Shown: positions 57,199-59,236 of the stretch, piece after piece
Layout: every line of letters starts with the position of its first letter
Numbering within the stretch: position 1 is the first letter of the stretch
Source of the DNA: an uncultured Bacteroidales bacterium
GTDB lineage: Bacteria; Bacteroidota; Bacteroidia; Bacteroidales; Muribaculaceae
Assembly (NCBI GenBank): GCA_902772455.1
Contig: CACYAW010000005.1
Coordinates: forward strand, 1 to 59,236
Length of the DNA stretch: 59,236 nucleotides
Direction of reading: 5' to 3'
Position numbers and translations under genes: made by a program
Notes under the pieces: model-generated
What the model saw: the letters and a program-made list of their open reading frames with translations, nothing else
Databases searched by the model: none
What the model was told of the DNA's origin: nothing

Positions 57199-58894
57199 AT
57201 GGGAAAACAATTAGATAAGATCCAAGAGCTGATCGAGCGTCGCGAGAAAGCACGCCTGGGCGGTGGCGAGAAGGCTATTGCCAAGCAGCACGAGAAGGGC
57301 AAATTCACTGCCCGTGAGCGCATCAACATGCTCCTTGACGAGGGCAGCTTTGAGGAACTGGACATGTTTGTTCAGCACCGCTGCACCAACTTCGGCATGG
57401 AGAAGAAGACCTTTGACGGCGACGGCGTTGTTACCGGTTTCGGCACCGTTGGCGGACGCTTGGTTTATGTGTTTGCTCAGGATGCTACCGTCATTGGCGG
57501 TTCTCTGGGTGAGACCATGGCATTGAAGATGTGTAAGGTGATGGATCTGGCCATTAAGCAGGGCGCTCCTGTCGTTGGCCTGAATGACTCGGGTGGTGCC
57601 CGCATCCAGGAGAGCGTTAACGCCCTGGCTGGCTATGCCGAGATTTTCCAGCGCAACATCAACGCCTCGGGTGTGATTCCCCAAATCAGCGCTATCCTTG
57701 GCCCCTGCGCCGGTGGTGCCGTTTACTCCCCTGCCCTGACCGACTTCATCATCATGGCCAAGGGTATTTCCTTCATGTTCCTGACTGGCCCCAAGGTGGT
57801 TAAGACCGTGACCGGCGAGAACGTGACCCAAGAGCAACTGGGTGGTGCAGGTGTGCATGCCAGCAAGAGCGGTGTTGCCCACTTTGCCGCCGAGACCGAG
57901 GAAGAGGCTATCGCCATCATCCGTCAGCTGTTGAGCTACATGCCCAGCAACAACATGGAGGAGACTCCCCGCGTGGAGTGCACCGATCCCATCGACCGTG
58001 TGGAGGACGCCCTGAACAACATCATCCCCGAGAGCGCCAACGACCCCTACGACATGTATCAGGTCATCAGTGCCATCGTCGATAACGGTGAGTTCCTCGA
58101 GGTCCACAAGGATTTCGCCAAGAACATCATCGTCGGTTTTGCCCGCTTCAACGGTCAGGCTGTCGGCGTTGTTGCCAACCAGCCCAACTGCATGGCAGGT
58201 GTGCTCGATCATCGTCGGTTTTGCCCGCTTCAACGGTCAGGCTGTCGGCGTTGTTGCCAACCAGCCCAACTGCATGGCAGGTGTGCTCGACGTGAACGCC
58301 TCGAAGAAGGGCGGCCGCTTCGTTCGTTTCTGCGATGCCTTCAATATTCCTCTGGTAACCCTCGTTGACGTGCCTGGCTTCCTGCCCGGTACCGGCCAAG
58401 AGTACAACGCCGTTATCATGAACGGTGCCAAGTTGCTCTATGCTTATGGCGAGGCAACTGTGCCCAAGGTGACCGTTACCCTGCGCAAGAGCTACGGTGG
58501 TTCACACATCGTGATGAGCTGCAAGCAGCTGCGTGGTGACCTGAACTACGCTTGGCCCAGCGCCGAGATCGCTGTGATGGGTGCTGCCGGTGCTGCCGAG
58601 ATTCTTTATGCCAAGGACAGCAAGAACTTCAAGACCCAGGCCGAAGAGGCTAAGGCTGCTGGCGACGAAGCCAAGGCTAAGGAACTGCTCGAGGCTGGCA
58701 AGAAGTTCATCCAGGAGAAGGAAGACGAGTACAACAAACTCTTCTGCACGCCTTACAATGCAGCCCGCTATGGCTACATCGATGACGTGATTGAGCCGAG
58801 GAACACCCGTTTCCGCGTAATCCGCGCCCTGGAAGTACTTCGCACCAAGAAGTTGACCAACCCTGCTAAGAAGCACGGTAATATCCCCCTGTAA
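57199..58894 (+). pseudogene. mmdA: Methylmalonyl-CoA decarboxylase alpha / propionyl-CoA carboxylase beta subunit, frame broken by an 82-bp duplication
   Basis: Carboxyltransferase subunit of the Na+-pumping decarboxylase (or of propionyl-CoA carboxylase), acting on methylmalonyl-CoA and biotin. Motifs: R-E-R-I-N-M-L-L-D near 35, G-G-S-L-G-E (about 97), G-G-A-R-I-Q-E (about 133), G-P-C-A-G-G-A-V-Y-S-P and F-M-F-L-T-G-P in the N-terminal half; D-V-P-G-F-L-P-G and A-E-I-A-V-M-G in the C-terminal half. An exact 82-bp tandem duplication (58126-58290) shifts the frame, so frame one runs to a stop at 58368 and the C-terminal half lies in another frame to 58894. Removing one copy gives a single 537-codon reading frame, near family length. 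It may be an assembly artefact or a true (possibly reversible) mutation. Confidence 0.85.
58126..58290 (+). repeat. Exact 82-bp tandem duplication disrupting mmdA
   Basis: Period 82: the sequence from 58126 to 58208 is repeated without change at 58208 to 58290. Since 82 is not divisible by three, it shifts the reading frame by one base. Confidence 0.95.
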
Positions 58895-58913
58895 TCCATC
58901 AATGCACACTGTT

Positions 58914-59236
58914 ATGAGTAAAAAAGCATTGACATTATTGCTGCTCTGCGCCATCCTCGCACTGCCCACGTTCGCCCAAGGACGCCGCAACGTGCGCATC
59001 AACGAGGTGATGGTGCAGCAGGACAGCACGGGCGGCAACGGCTGGGTCGAGTTCTACAACTCGTCTTACAGCACAGTTGCCGTCGAGAAGATGTTCATCA
59101 CCACTTTGAGCCGTGAGGAAATCACTAATCACATCAAAGCAGTGACTGACACTTCCAACATGAAACCCAATAAGGTGCTGATTGAATTGTGCAAGGAGCG
59201 CCCCATGGACATCTATGAGATTCCTCGTGGCGATGA
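58914..59236 (+). CDS. OadG-like subunit with lamin-tail-like N-terminal region, cut by window end
   Basis: The first 107 codons of a gene that starts 19 bases after the decarboxylase alpha gene. It opens with a signal sequence (MSKKALTLLLLCAILALPTFAQ) and continues with V-R-I-N-E-V-M-V and W-V-E-F-Y-N-S-S, the pattern of a lamin-tail-like (LTD) domain. In Bacteroides the gene at this place is annotated as an OadG-type small subunit of the Na+-pumping decarboxylase with such an N-terminal region. The membrane segment expected further on lies outside the window, so the assignment rests on context plus the N-terminal match. Confidence 0.6.
   Translation, partial: MSKKALTLLLLCAILALPTFAQGRRNVRINEVMVQQDSTGGNGWVEFYNSSYSTVAVEKMFITTLSREEITNHIKAVTDTSNMKPNKVLIELCKERPMDIYEIPRGD

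Noticed and set aside
58070-58894. A separate gene covering the second half of the decarboxylase alpha subunit
   Set aside because: Its N-terminal ~50 residues have no similarity to the family and read through the wrong frame of the upstream gene; the useful part starts only inside the duplicated unit, so it is the rear half of the broken mmdA.

Overview
The window looks like chromosomal DNA of a gut-type anaerobe of the order Bacteroidales, closest in style to Prevotella or Muribaculaceae. This rests on several things seen here: promoters of the Bacteroidetes type (TTG, then 19-20 bases, then TAnnTTTG) before many genes; almost no Shine-Dalgarno sites; secreted proteins with dockerin-like GDVNGDGEVNIADVN repeats; a BspA-like leucine-rich-repeat giant; and family-restricted proteins (DUF5686, DUF4293, LysM plus binding-protein fusions). 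No rRNA, tRNA, CRISPR array, phage or transposase gene was seen.

Layout. At 1-558 is the C-terminal cobalamin domain of methylmalonyl-CoA mutase, cut by the window edge. From 0.8 to 8.6 kb lie small secreted proteins, a GH29 fucosidase with a YwqG-like protein, a CvfB-like S1 protein, and a run of a DUF3298 lipoprotein, RsmG, a metallo-beta-lactamase-fold hydrolase and a VanX-like dipeptidase. An NhaC-type antiporter and a secreted protein follow. At 11.3-14.9 kb a minus-strand operon encodes a flavodiiron protein and both subunits of an NfnAB-type electron-bifurcating transhydrogenase. Next come a GH20 hexosaminidase divergent from a DUF5686 outer-membrane protein, then the 2845-residue LRR protein (19.9-28.4 kb). 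Housekeeping genes fill 28.6-51.2 kb: dnaE, trxA, a transglutaminase-like secreted protein, lepA, a helicase-TPR fusion, a heterodimeric ABC exporter, nhaD, DUF4293, a TPR protein and dnaG. At 51.3-54 kb a LysM protein overlaps a beta-barrel gene. An acetyltransferase and an SDR oxidoreductase precede the final cluster: methylmalonyl-CoA epimerase, decarboxylase alpha subunit and the start of an OadG-like subunit.

How it fits together. The mutase, epimerase and decarboxylase genes at the two ends are the succinate-to-propionate branch, whose decarboxylase is normally a Na+ pump; NhaC and NhaD can use or balance that gradient. The fucosidase and hexosaminidase suit host-glycan use, and the flavodiiron/Nfn operon suits oxygen or NO defence in an anaerobe.

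The most notable points are: an exact 82-bp tandem duplication that breaks the decarboxylase alpha gene; an exact 21-bp in-frame duplication in the mutase; a pair of inverted intergenic elements about 50 kb apart with 17-bp terminal inverted repeats and conserved hairpins; heptamer-periodic intergenic spacers; and the mosaic LRR giant, which carries both a dockerin and a cohesin-like module. No clearly new multi-gene system was identified.
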